From NCBI RefSeq assembly GCF_011927695.1, contig NZ_JAATJE010000001.1, positions 558,001 through 622,000 of the forward strand: a DNA stretch of 64,000 nucleotides, in the 5' to 3' direction. The DNA comes from Sphingomonas jejuensis. GTDB taxonomy: Bacteria; Pseudomonadota; Alphaproteobacteria; Sphingomonadales; Sphingomonadaceae. Below the pieces are notes generated by a model. The model searched no databases. It saw only the letters and a program-made list of their open reading frames with translations, and was not told the origin of the DNA. Both the position numbers and the translations under genes were made by a program. Shown here piece after piece: positions 45,201-53,476 of the stretch; position 1 is the first letter of the stretch; every line of letters starts with the position of its first letter.

Positions 45201-45390
45201 GCATCGTGCCCTCGTTCAGAGCGAGGTGTTCGATGCCGGCCGAGGCGAGGGCGAGGCCCTCGGCGTTGAAGTAACCCGTGATGCGGTCGTAGCGCTTGGC
45301 GGTGGAGAGCGCTGGCACGTAGAATTTGCGCACGAGGTCGCCGTCCTCGCGCGTGTATTTTCGCTTCCAGATGCGGTCGCTCAGAAGCAT
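42250..45390 (-). CDS. PLD-domain SNF2 helicase of a DISARM-related defence operon
   Basis: A 1046-residue fusion. Residues about 20-230 are a phospholipase-D-like domain with HEKCGIVED and GSLNET. An SNF2 superfamily 2 helicase follows: Walker A ADEVGLGKTIQAG near residue 325, Walker B VVVDEAHHAR near 433, motif III LTATPLQTN, and C-terminal motif VI EQRIGRVDRLGQ near 853. Such helicases (relatives of DISARM DrmD) translocate on DNA in restriction-type systems, and the PLD part may be the nuclease. The ATG at 45390 is used; the open frame upstream is proline/arginine-rich and overlaps the previous gene. The stop overlaps the 138-aa gene start. Confidence 0.85.
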   Translation of the reverse strand: MLLSDRIWKRKYTREDGDLVRKFYVPALSTAKRYDRITGYFNAEGLALASAGIEHLALNEGTMRLIVGCTLDDAEVKAVEEGLSMGEMLSDKLGQALPAAKEGDERQALELLAWLVCHRLLDIKVAVRCRPGTRIPVGGTTIFHEKCGIVEDKTGDRLAFTGSLNETYQGWRLNGETISVFTSWGPAAEYVDDEDAAFDRYWQDEADSVIVVDVPTAVRDELLKFLPPDDEAPRRLKRAAKEQEDQPTAEEPNVEIEEPTPVEDVSPAERRAEVWDSIANAATNPDGGIWVGEATSPVEAWPHQRKAFLRMYGDAPDHAPRLLVADEVGLGKTIQAGLLIRQSWLAGRMRRAIILAPANVCPQWQAELREKFALNWPLYDGQCMHRYDPATQTTVATPVSRTAWSREPFVIMSSHLARRRDRRPELLTADEYDLVVVDEAHHARVSRTGRKSEPNMLMRLLRDLRARTRGLVLLTATPLQTNALELYDLLALLGLPDEWTPDEFERYFQALREPLVPASAFEACARLFQATEREYGSIAEHRAAAMGAGGRNPPLSRVAVRTVLAALRGESSIKRRRLGPTERQAAVRIMLGHTPISALVSRHTRALLRRYRAEGKLDARIATRVVADRFIDMSPAERELYEATEKLITDAYATADEKTRAAVGFVLTIYRKRLSSSFTALACSLRGRLERAKDSDDDLVGLEDEGQEVDADEAAEHDREARQLLEADAIQSLLDRIAQLPPDSKALALARELKTLEADGYQQTMVFTGYTDTMDALRDWLARETGREIICFSGRGGEVRGVDGRWRPVSRADIKRRFRAGQGDVLLCTDAAAEGLNFQFCGSLINYDMPWNPMRVEQRIGRVDRLGQRFDDIRIVNLHYADTIETQVYQALSSRIRLFETLVGGLQPILSSVSKRIAELALSGAHVDIDAMVAGQVNQPPPAVDLDDADAALDEMPTLGRAALDLADLVRVIGDADLLPPGYQAATLSPKEWTVSTDTLTKPVRVTLDRDFYGKNFDSAEFWTPGSPAFPGGAPASGALPSRAAA

Positions 45391-46109
45391 CTGTCTTCCC
45401 GGGGCCTGCCGCCCGTCACTTCTTCGCCGGCGGGGGCGGAGGAGGTGGTGGTGGCAGCGTCTGAGTCGGGGCGCGCGGTGCCGGCGTGACGCCCCCCTGG
45501 ACGCGCCCGCCCGGGGCGATGTGGCTCGGCGCGCGTGGTGGAGGCGACGTCCCCCGCGTGCCGGTCGACGGACGGGGTGGGCTGGGCGGCGGCGGGGGTG
45601 GGGCAGGCGCACGTGTTGGCGCTCGCGGCGGGGGGTTGACACCCTCGTTGAGGCGCGACGGCCGGGATGGTGGGCTGGGCGGAGGCGGGGGGCTTGGACG
45701 ACGGCTCATCGGCGGACACCACGTTCGCTGTGACGAAGGAGAACAAACATAGAAGACTGACCGGGAAGGACCAGAGGGAAATGGCGTTAAGGATGTCCAG
45801 CACTGGTGATGAGGGAGGGTCGTCGTCGTTGAGGGCGCGCCGACGCGCGTCAATCGCGCGACGGGCGGCCCCGAAGCTGAACGTGAGGGCGAGCAACCCG
45901 AGCACGCTGGCGATCCAGCCGAGGATCAGGGCCGGCCGCCAGACCGCATCCTTGAGCGGAGTGACATCGCCGACGAACGCGACCGAGGACGCGAAGAGGG
46001 CGGTGTGCGCCAGCGCGACGAACGAGTCTCGTCCGGTCTCGTTCTGCGCGTAAGCCGCGTCGAGCGTTCCGCGCTCGTGCGCGAAGTCGTCTGCCGACCT
46101 GCTTGCCAT
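45381..46109 (-). CDS. Small membrane protein in the defence operon, tail frame uncertain
   Basis: A 242-residue protein as the frame stands. Three hydrophobic segments (about residues 30-48, 58-78 and 110-130) are followed by a long low-complexity tail, and the gene overlaps the helicase start by ten bases. A second frame, ending at 45416, gives a cleaner proline-rich tail closing in PPPPPPPPPAKK and would leave a normal gap to the helicase, so a frameshift near 45650 is possible. The start overlaps the methyltransferase stop (TGATG). The resemblance to small multi-helix membrane effectors is structural only. Confidence 0.6.
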   Translation of the reverse strand: MASRSADDFAHERGTLDAAYAQNETGRDSFVALAHTALFASSVAFVGDVTPLKDAVWRPALILGWIASVLGLLALTFSFGAARRAIDARRRALNDDDPPSSPVLDILNAISLWSFPVSLLCLFSFVTANVVSADEPSSKPPASAQPTIPAVAPQRGCQPPAASANTCACPTPAAAQPTPSVDRHAGDVASTTRAEPHRPGRARPGGRHAGTARPDSDAATTTSSAPAGEEVTGGRPREDRCF

Positions 46110-48985
46110 CACGCGGCGTCGAGCTGCTCGTAGAGCGACAGCTGCTTCGGCGCGCCGATTTCCTCGCCGTAGACGATGCGGCGCAGCTTCTCGAGCGCGT
46201 CGAAGTCGTCTGCGGCAGGCTTCACGGCGTCATCGGCGTCGATGCCCGAGAATGTCTTGGACGGCGGCAGCACCTCCAGCATCACCTCCAGCGCAACCTT
46301 AAATTCGTCGTCGTTCAGCAACCCGTTGGCCTCTAGCTGGTCGCGCGCCGCCTCCACGCTCTGCTTGCGCGCGGTGTTGGCGGCATGGTGGAGGGCGTCG
46401 ATCATGCCGCGCGAACCATCCGCCGGTCCGAGCGCGCCCTTGGCGACGCGAGTGGCGCTGTCCCACAGCTTGAGGTCGGATCCCTTCTTCTCGGCCAGGC
46501 GCCCGACCACCTGCGTCATGTCGAGGCCGACGGCACGTGCAAGGCGAAGTCCCTCGTCATAGGCGAACTGCGGCGCACGGAACGCGTCCCAGGCGAGCGC
46601 GACCCACGCGGTGGCTGGATCCATGTCGCGGCTGGCGCGACGATCGGCGAGCTGGGCGAGGCGCCACGCCTTCACTTCCCGGCGCGCGGCGTTGAGCGCG
46701 TCCTCGGGGCGGACGGCATATGGGTCGAACTCCTCCAGCAGGTCGCCCTGCGATCCGCGCTTGGCCGGCGGCTGCGGCGCGGGAGTGCCGCGCGTCAGCG
46801 GCCAATGGCGCGAGAACGCCTCCAGCGCCGGGCCGAAGCTGGCGAGGTACAGGTCGACGCCGGCGATGCCGGACGCTTGGAACTCGTCGATGCGCTCGCG
46901 GACCGCCTTGGCGACGAGCGGCTCGACCTCCTCCCAGTAGCTCGCCTCGCCGCCTTGCTCCAGGCGGGGGCGGCAGACGAGGAAGATAGTGGAGTTGGCG
47001 GCGGCCTTGTCCTTGATGTGGAGTGAGCCGGACGCCTCGGTGTTCACCGGCCAAGACGCGGTGATGACGAAGCCGGCGTCCATCAGCGACATGGCCAGCG
47101 CGTCCCACGCGCCCGTGTCCTTGTGGGTGAACATGACGGTCATGATGCCGTCGTCCTTCAGGACCCGGCGGCACTCGGCGAAGATGCCGGCCATCTTGTC
47201 CTGATAGTCGCGATTGGCCAGCTTGGCCGCGCCCTTCTGGCCCTTGAAGTGCGCCGCATTGGCGACGGCTTCGGCTTCCTTGTCAGCAAGGCGCCGAGTA
47301 AACAGTTCTGGGACGACAAGGCCGGCGGTGCGCTTCAGCCAGACATAGAAGAAGTCGGACAGCTCGGCATACATGACGTTGGCGCCGTAGGGTGGGTCGA
47401 TGATGACGGCGTCCACCGAACCATTTTCGATATGAGGCAGCGACGAGCCGCTCGAATTTGAAATGGCTATCCGCCCTGTCGTATTGTCGGAAAACAGGCT
47501 GACATCCGGACTGATGAGATCGATAATGCTCGACAACGAGTCTTTACTCCCGGCGAGTGCCCATTCAAGGCCACGTCCGACGTGAGAAGCAGCCATTTCG
47601 GCATACGACCACTTAAAGGCGAAGTCATGCCGATCGAAGGTGTTGACGATCACCTCACGCTTGGAGTGCCATCGCGTCATTCTCGAATTGTAGTCTCTGA
47701 ACTTGTCGAGGGAGAACGCGATGTAAACAAATGCAGCCTTGGTAAGATCGTCGAGGGTTCCTGCTCGGTCGTGCTCATCGACCATGGCACGGAACACCTC
47801 GGACGAAGTTCCATGAGCGAACAGTTGACGATTAGAGAATTGATCGCGCCAAAGTGGCATTCCATAGTTTAGAGGTCGGTCATCGTTGCTTATTTCCGGA
47901 TAGGACTCGTTTGGAATAATGTCGAATGCTTCCCATTCTGGGAGCTTGGCGGCGAGTAGGCCATCAACCTCTTGCCGGTTGTCGTCTTTGTCGCGAGCGG
48001 CACGGTAGTTTCGCTCCCAAGCAGATCGGGTCGATCCATTCTTGGTCACTTTATCAACGCGACGTCTGTAAGCGACGGCGACGAGCTGATCACCCATCTT
48101 GCCCGATTTGGCGAGAGTCTTGATTTCCGTCCCCGAGATGGCTCGGCCGCAGTCTTCGAAGACGCATACGCCGTCGCCACCGGCGACAGTCGGCTCAGTG
48201 GCGGACGATGCGGCCACAAGATCATAGGTGCAGACCCGACCCGGTGTGTTGGGTCCCGCGCCTAGGTGCGGTCCAACCTTGATGCCGCGGCCGGGGGCGA
48301 TCACCCAAGTCGGGGAAAGCGGGGTCTCGCCTCCGCAATACGGGCATTCGGTGGTTCGGGTCCAAATATACCCGTCGACTCGGCAGCCCTCGTCTTCTTC
48401 CGGATAGAGATACTGAAGAGCCGCCTCAACCCGCCCGCTAAATTCCCCAGCCAACTGCTTGTATCGCTCTAGGAGCGGCTTGCCAAAGCGATACGGATAC
48501 TCGGTGGTGGCCTTCAGGATAATGGCGGCGACAGGGTTAAGATCGTTCGCGAGCGATGTGGTCCCCAGACGAAGAGCTTCAAACGGTATGGAACCACCAC
48601 CCGCGGTTGCGTCTAAAACGACTTTCTCGGCGATGTCAGGGACGATCTTGGCTGCGTCGCGAGCGGGATCATACTTGAACGCGCGCGGGTAACCGTATGG
48701 GTCACTCCCAAGATCCCGACCCGTTCGCTTAGCGGCTTCGATGGCAGCTCGCGTCGCGACGGGGTCGCCGGCTATGCCAAGCGCTTTCTGGAATTCGGCG
48801 TGGTCCGTCGTCGCGGGAGCGAGCGACGCGAGAATAGCGGAGCGAGAGGCGACGAGCGGCCGACGCGCCCACCACACGTGCAGGAAGTTGATCGGCGGCA
48901 GCGAGGTCGGGAGCCGACGCTCTCTGGCACCTTCTTCTCCGATGGCGGCAATTGGCAAAAAGCGCTCGATTAGGCGGGTCGTCAT
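46109..48985 (-). CDS. DUF1156-containing DNA methyltransferase
   Basis: A 958-residue adenine- or cytosine-N4-type DNA methyltransferase. The DUF1156 N-terminus is at residues 30-55 (PINFLHVWWARRPLVASR), SAM motif I at 123-140 (VVLDATAGGGSIPFEA) and catalytic motif IV VIIDPPYGANVMY near 529. The C-terminal 350 residues are helical and lack known motifs. It presumably marks host DNA for the restriction machinery encoded in the same operon. The interior coding for about residues 100-525 (roughly 47.4-48.7 kb) is distinctly lower in GC than both ends, suggesting exchange of the target-recognition region. Confidence 0.88.
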   Translation of the reverse strand: MTTRLIERFLPIAAIGEEGARERRLPTSLPPINFLHVWWARRPLVASRSAILASLAPATTDHAEFQKALGIAGDPVATRAAIEAAKRTGRDLGSDPYGYPRAFKYDPARDAAKIVPDIAEKVVLDATAGGGSIPFEALRLGTTSLANDLNPVAAIILKATTEYPYRFGKPLLERYKQLAGEFSGRVEAALQYLYPEEDEGCRVDGYIWTRTTECPYCGGETPLSPTWVIAPGRGIKVGPHLGAGPNTPGRVCTYDLVAASSATEPTVAGGDGVCVFEDCGRAISGTEIKTLAKSGKMGDQLVAVAYRRRVDKVTKNGSTRSAWERNYRAARDKDDNRQEVDGLLAAKLPEWEAFDIIPNESYPEISNDDRPLNYGMPLWRDQFSNRQLFAHGTSSEVFRAMVDEHDRAGTLDDLTKAAFVYIAFSLDKFRDYNSRMTRWHSKREVIVNTFDRHDFAFKWSYAEMAASHVGRGLEWALAGSKDSLSSIIDLISPDVSLFSDNTTGRIAISNSSGSSLPHIENGSVDAVIIDPPYGANVMYAELSDFFYVWLKRTAGLVVPELFTRRLADKEAEAVANAAHFKGQKGAAKLANRDYQDKMAGIFAECRRVLKDDGIMTVMFTHKDTGAWDALAMSLMDAGFVITASWPVNTEASGSLHIKDKAAANSTIFLVCRPRLEQGGEASYWEEVEPLVAKAVRERIDEFQASGIAGVDLYLASFGPALEAFSRHWPLTRGTPAPQPPAKRGSQGDLLEEFDPYAVRPEDALNAARREVKAWRLAQLADRRASRDMDPATAWVALAWDAFRAPQFAYDEGLRLARAVGLDMTQVVGRLAEKKGSDLKLWDSATRVAKGALGPADGSRGMIDALHHAANTARKQSVEAARDQLEANGLLNDDEFKVALEVMLEVLPPSKTFSGIDADDAVKPAADDFDALEKLRRIVYGEEIGAPKQLSLYEQLDAA

Positions 48986-49002
48986 GTTCAGTTCTTCCCC
49001 GA

Positions 49003-49476
49003 TCAGCGCTGGGTGGTGGTGAGCAGCACGCGCAGCGCGGTCAGGACGCGGCGCGGGTTCTTACGATGGACGGCCATGCCGAGCCAGTAGGCGGCTTCTT
49101 CGCGCGCCATGTCCTCGATACCCTCGGCGACCTGCACCATGGCGGCGCGCGAGCGCATGGGAGCCAGCACGCGGAACATCAGCGCGATCCGCAGCGCCGC
49201 CGCCTCATCGATGGGTGCGCGCAAGCCGTCGACCGGCATGACGTCTAGGCGGATGCCGGCGTCGCGCAGTCGCTTGAGGATCCGGATCTGGTTGATCTCC
49301 AGGTTGCGTCCGGCGAGGCCGGCGACCCGCACGGGGACCGTGACGTGGGGGCTCGCCGGCGAGGGCAGCTGCCAGATCTCGACCTGGAGCTCGTTGCCGG
49401 CCCGACGTGCGCGGACCTCGTAGGAGGGCTGGATGGTGGGACGGGCCATGTATTCGGCTTTCCTGCGGGTCTGCAT
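49003..49476 (-). CDS. 157-aa protein between DUF499 and DUF1156 genes
   Basis: A 157-residue basic protein: an N-terminal beta-rich part (PSYEVRARRAGNELQVEIWQLP) and a helical C-terminal part rich in Ala, Arg and Met (EAAYWLGMAVHRKNPRRVLTALRVLL). It may correspond to the small DUF7680-type partner of DUF499/DUF1156 systems, recalled with low confidence. The ATG at 49476 overlaps the DUF499 stop (TGATG) and the stop lies 17 bases before the methyltransferase start, so it belongs to the operon. Confidence 0.7.
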   Translation of the reverse strand: MQTRRKAEYMARPTIQPSYEVRARRAGNELQVEIWQLPSPASPHVTVPVRVAGLAGRNLEINQIRILKRLRDAGIRLDVMPVDGLRAPIDEAAALRIALMFRVLAPMRSRAAMVQVAEGIEDMAREEAAYWLGMAVHRKNPRRVLTALRVLLTTTQR

Positions 49477-52400
49477 CACGAATTCACCTTGGCGGAGGCT
49501 TCGACGAAGGCGGCGGCGGCGCCGAAGCGGGTCAGACGGTCGACAATGCGCTCGGGAGCATCGCCGTCGAGCGCGAGGCCGCTGGCGAAGTCGAGCCGGA
49601 TGACGACCTCGAGCCGCTTCTCGCTCGCGGCCCGGAGCAGGGGCTCGACGAACTCGCGCAGCCCCTTCATCTCCGTCAGCGTGCCCTCGGCCCGGATGCT
49701 GAGCTCGCCGCCGGCCGCGGTGGCGAGGTCGCCCTCCATCTCGACGTGCTTGGTGGCGTCGGGCACGCCCTCGGCCACAGGCAGCAGCTTGAAGGCGTCG
49801 GCGTAGTCGAAGGGCGAGATGGTCACCGACGCAAGACTGACCGCCTTTGCGCTGCGCGCCTTCTGGAAGACGACGTTGAGCGCCTCCTTCAACACGCCCT
49901 CGTGCATGAACACTGTGCCCGGGCTTGCCCCGCCTGCGTCAGCCGCGCCGCGTTGTGTCGTCGCGCCGGGGTCGCCTGTCGCGGGTCCGCCAGCTCCAGT
50001 CTGGTGCGCGCCGGCGGTGGTCTCGCCGCCCTGCGATCCGCCGTCGGCCGAGTTGGTGCCTCCCCCCTCGATGCCGCCAGACCCGACGCCACCGCCGGTG
50101 GTTGGTGCCGGCCGCGGCCAGATGCCGTGCTCCTTGGCGTAGTCGGCGGTGAAGATGACCGAGGACTCATCGATGACGATGCTGGGCATCGGCTCGCCCT
50201 GACCAGCGACGAGGTCCTCGCGCCGGTATACGAACACGCCGTCTTCGATCCCCTTGCGCACGATCTTCTTGAACGGGTCGTCGCCGATCTGGATGGGTAG
50301 GCTCGGGTCGCGCCGGAATTCCTCTCGCAGCGCAGCGGCGGTCATCTGGCGCTTGCTCTTGAGCGGCGTGCGGTCGCGGATGTAGGCGGGCGCGTCGGGT
50401 GCGTCCTCCGGCGACTTGAGCTTGTTGCTCGCCGAAAGCTGCCGGACGACCTGCACCTGTCCGGCGCCGGGCTTCTCCGCGGTCGAGGGGTTGTCTATCG
50501 AGGCGTAGCCGAGGCTGACCGACCCGTCGCCCAGCGCCGCCTTGGATGGGTAGAGCAGGTGGCGGTAGCATCCCTGGATCGCGACGGCGACGGCCTGCTC
50601 CGACCGCTGCTCCTGCCGCAGGATCTCCTGCTGCTGGTGGTCGGCCAGGTCGACCAGGCGCTCGGGGCGTTTGAGCTCGGCGAGGGCAATGCGGCGGCTC
50701 ATTGCCTCGCGCATCTGGGACACCGCGCGCTCGTCGGCGAGCAGGAAGACGAGGTTGTTGCGCAGGAGTCGGATCTTGTCCTCCTCGGCACCCTTACGCG
50801 TGTACATGCGGGCGATGAACTCGGGCACTGCGTCGAGTTGCGACGAGACCTCAAGCGTCTCGTGCTTGACCACGACCAGGCGCGGCTTGCCGTCGCCGAC
50901 GTCGTCCGGCACATCGAACGCGCCGGCCGGGAACAGGATCGGGTCGAAGGTCGGCCGGTCGCCGGAGAAGATGTCCTTGATCCGGCTGTCGAGTTCGAGC
51001 CGGATGCGCTCCGCGTCGATGCCCTTCTCCTCGCGCGCGATGATCTGCGTGAGGTTGGCCTCTGCGTTGAAGCGAAGTGGAGCGCCGGGGCGATCGTCGA
51101 GATACGCGCTATCGGTCTGGAAGCGCACCAGGCTGGCGTCGAGCAGGTCGAGGTCGGAGGCCGGCGAAGCGATCGAGTAGCGCAGCTGTGCAGGCGTGAT
51201 GCCGCGAAGCTCGTTGTTGAACGCGAGCGTGTGCACGAAGATCGTCCGGGCGGCGTAGGAGGCATACGGAAGCAGCCCGGCGTTCATGTCCGCGTCGACT
51301 GCCTGGGCGAGCGCGGGCTTGCCGGCCGGACCGGCGACGTCGTTGTTGATGGCGGGAACGAACGCAGACTGGCCGAGACGCGTCGTGAACTCTCGCTGCA
51401 CGTCCTCCTGGCCGAGGTCGATGTGGTGCGTGTGGATGGCGAACGCGTCCGGAGCGCGCCGGGCCCAGAGGCCGGCCACCGTCTTGGCGAGGATGCGCAG
51501 CATGCCGCGCACGCGCTGGAAGTCGGCCAGCGTCGCCGTCTTGTCGGTCAGCGTGTCGATGAGGTCGGGGTGGAACGGGTAGGTGTCGGCCAACCGGGAT
51601 CCTCGCACCCCCTCGCGGCTCTCGACCCGCTTGTCCGCCTGCACCGTTGCGTAGGCGGCGGCGACCTCGTCGGCGGCACCGGGCCGGATCGTCTCGAACA
51701 GGCGGCGGCGCAGCACGGCCACCGTCTCGTCGTCACCGGTCGGGTTGAGGATGGTGGCCTTGCGGCCGGACACGCTCTCGGCCTCGGCGATCAGCTTCGC
51801 GACGGCCTCGTTCTCGGCGGCGAAGGCGTCGGTCGCCTTGCCGTCGGCGCGCACCGCGAGCGTGAACACCACGGCGGCGCGCGGCGAGGACTCGACGGCC
51901 GAGAACAGCGCCTTGATGAAGGCGGCGAGCTGGTCGCGGCCGCCGGCGCCTGGGCTCTTGCGCAGATACTCGCCGATCTCGTCCAGCACGATCAGCGCCG
52001 GCTCGTCGCCCAGCAGCTCGGACAGCGTCTCGGAGCCGGGTGCCTTCCGCTCCACGTCGGACGCGCGGACGCGCTCGTAGCCGTCGCGGCCGCGCAGCTG
52101 GTAGGCCAGCTCGCCCCAGGGCGTGTAGGCGAGCACGCCGTCGCCCATGGCGCGCCCGTTGGTCGGATCGGACGCCTCGCCGTCGAAGGCGGCGACGCGC
52201 GCAGTCCCCGGCATCGTCACCGACGTGAACTCGGCCAGGTTGGGGATCGACGCTGCGCTGCGTGCCGCGTGGATTAGCGCGATGAGCCCGTGCGTCTTGC
52301 CGCCGCCGAAGCTGGTGTCGAGGCGGAACACCGAGGAGACCGCACCGGGCGTGCCGGACAGGCGGCGCAGCACCTGGTCGAGCAGCTCCTTGAGGCCGGC

Positions 52401-52565
52401 CGTCGGATAGGTGTTGGTGAAGAAGCGGATCGGGTCGACGTAGTCGGGATGGCCGGTGCGGTTGACCACCGGCCCGAGGCGCGCCGCGAAGTCGCCCTCC
52501 GACATCGCGCCCGACAGCACGTCGGGGCGCGGGGCGCAGAGGTCGTAGATGGTCGGTGCGCTCAT
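49476..52565 (-). CDS. DUF499 AAA-type ATPase
   Basis: A 1029-residue ATPase of the DUF499 family, which accompanies DUF1156 methylases and helicases in restriction-like loci. The Walker A is at residues 83-92 (DTSFGGGKTHG) and a Walker B-like ALIVLDEIGEYLRK lies near 190. A Gly/Thr/Ser-rich flexible linker (about residues 815-880) separates a C-terminal beta domain with FDYADAFKLLP. It probably powers assembly or DNA loading of the complex, possibly like BREX PglY/BrxC-type ATPases. The ATG overlaps the HTH gene stop by four bases. Confidence 0.86.
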   Translation of the reverse strand: MSAPTIYDLCAPRPDVLSGAMSEGDFAARLGPVVNRTGHPDYVDPIRFFTNTYPTAGLKELLDQVLRRLSGTPGAVSSVFRLDTSFGGGKTHGLIALIHAARSAASIPNLAEFTSVTMPGTARVAAFDGEASDPTNGRAMGDGVLAYTPWGELAYQLRGRDGYERVRASDVERKAPGSETLSELLGDEPALIVLDEIGEYLRKSPGAGGRDQLAAFIKALFSAVESSPRAAVVFTLAVRADGKATDAFAAENEAVAKLIAEAESVSGRKATILNPTGDDETVAVLRRRLFETIRPGAADEVAAAYATVQADKRVESREGVRGSRLADTYPFHPDLIDTLTDKTATLADFQRVRGMLRILAKTVAGLWARRAPDAFAIHTHHIDLGQEDVQREFTTRLGQSAFVPAINNDVAGPAGKPALAQAVDADMNAGLLPYASYAARTIFVHTLAFNNELRGITPAQLRYSIASPASDLDLLDASLVRFQTDSAYLDDRPGAPLRFNAEANLTQIIAREEKGIDAERIRLELDSRIKDIFSGDRPTFDPILFPAGAFDVPDDVGDGKPRLVVVKHETLEVSSQLDAVPEFIARMYTRKGAEEDKIRLLRNNLVFLLADERAVSQMREAMSRRIALAELKRPERLVDLADHQQQEILRQEQRSEQAVAVAIQGCYRHLLYPSKAALGDGSVSLGYASIDNPSTAEKPGAGQVQVVRQLSASNKLKSPEDAPDAPAYIRDRTPLKSKRQMTAAALREEFRRDPSLPIQIGDDPFKKIVRKGIEDGVFVYRREDLVAGQGEPMPSIVIDESSVIFTADYAKEHGIWPRPAPTTGGGVGSGGIEGGGTNSADGGSQGGETTAGAHQTGAGGPATGDPGATTQRGAADAGGASPGTVFMHEGVLKEALNVVFQKARSAKAVSLASVTISPFDYADAFKLLPVAEGVPDATKHVEMEGDLATAAGGELSIRAEGTLTEMKGLREFVEPLLRAASEKRLEVVIRLDFASGLALDGDAPERIVDRLTRFGAAAAFVEASAKVNS

Positions 52566-52840
52566 TGTCCCTCTCTCGCCTTTTCCTCTTGCGCCGTCGG
52601 GCGGCCGCCCTCCGCGCGCACGTGTTCCTCTATCCTCGCGGCCAGCCGCGCCATGCTGTCGCCCCGCTGCCGCAGGATCGTCAGCAGCTTGTCCGGCACG
52701 TCGCCGGGCACCTCGTGGCGACCCGCCGCCCAGTTCCGCATGGTGCGGTCGGTCACGCCCAGGTCGCGGGACAGCGGCGTCTGCCAGCGCTCCCCGTAGA
52801 GCGCCTCACCCGCCTGCCTGAGAATGTCCGACCCCTTCAT
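52562..52840 (-). CDS. Small helix-turn-helix regulator of the defence operon
   Basis: A 92-residue protein with an XRE-like helix-turn-helix at about residues 20-55 (WQTPLSRDLGVTDRTMRNWAAGRHEVPGD, DNA-recognition helix around VTDRTMRNWA) and a C-terminal helix. It is first in the seven-gene operon, overlaps the DUF499 start by four bases, and is well placed to autoregulate the promoter in the 207-base divergent region shared with umuD. Confidence 0.85.
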   Translation of the reverse strand: MKGSDILRQAGEALYGERWQTPLSRDLGVTDRTMRNWAAGRHEVPGDVPDKLLTILRQRGDSMARLAARIEEHVRAEGGRPTAQEEKAREGQ

Positions 52841-52974
52841 CGTTTCCGCATTATAGGAAGAAGCGGCTGGTGGACCAAGCGCTTTCGTCCGCGCGAGCTT
52901 TTTTCTCGACAGGCGCGGTGCGCGCCGCCGGTGTCGTGGTCCATCCTGGCCGCGTTCCCGTCCGCGGGGTCCGA

Positions 52975-52989
52975 GTTCCCGCTTTGTTC
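52975..52989 (+). promoter_or_regulatory. SOS (LexA) box upstream of umuDC
   Basis: GTTCCCGCTTTGTTC is an exact match to the alphaproteobacterial LexA operator GTTC-N7-GTTC. It ends 58 bases before the umuD ATG and lies in the intergenic region shared with the divergent defence operon, so DNA damage should derepress umuDC and may also influence the other promoter. Confidence 0.78.
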
Positions 52990-53047
52990 GTTCCGGGGCT
53001 CCAGCCTATAACCGCTGCATGACGACCGGGAGGACACAGGGACGGCC

Positions 53048-53476
53048 ATGAACGCGATCCGGCTCATCGAGGTGCCGTTCCAGCTGGTGCCCGCCGAGGC
53101 GAGGCTGCTGCTGTGCACGACGCCGGCGGGGTTCCCGTCGCCCGCGCAGGACGACATGGAGGAGCCGATCGACCTGGCGGCATGGCTGATCGACCATCCG
53201 GCGGCGAGCTACGTCATGCGGGTGGCGGGGCACTCGATGGTGGACGCGGGCGTGAACGACGGCGACCTCGTCGTCGTCAGCCGCGCGGTGCAGGCACGAC
53301 CCGGCGACATCGTCGTGGCGCTGGTCCATGGCGACAGGACCATGAAGCGGCTGCGCCGCCGCGGGGACCGCCTGTGGCTGGTGCCCGAGGCGGAGGGTTA
53401 CGACGCGATCCGCGTCGACGAGCACGTCGAGATCTGGGGCGTGGTCGTGGCGCTGGCACGACGCTACCGCGCGTGA
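53048..53476 (+). CDS. umuD: UmuD-like S24 peptidase (translesion polymerase subunit)
   Basis: A 142-residue protein aligning with E. coli UmuD throughout: the self-cleavage junction at [10 protein letters not shown] (Ala-Gly in place of Cys-Gly), the catalytic serine in [14 protein letters not shown] and the lysine in DRTMKRL. RecA-stimulated self-cleavage yields the active form that joins UmuC in DNA polymerase V. The ATG follows GGGACGGCC. Its stop overlaps the umuC GTG start. A perfect SOS box is upstream. Confidence 0.92.
   Translation: MNAIRLIEVPFQLVPAEARLLLCTTPAGFPSPAQDDMEEPIDLAAWLIDHPAASYVMRVAGHSMVDAGVNDGDLVVVSRAVQARPGDIVVALVHGDRTMKRLRRRGDRLWLVPEAEGYDAIRVDEHVEIWGVVVALARRYRA

Noticed and set aside
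45416-45853. Independent proline-rich gene in the second frame
   Set aside because: It has no ribosome site or sensible N-terminus; it is better explained as an alternative tail of the membrane protein.
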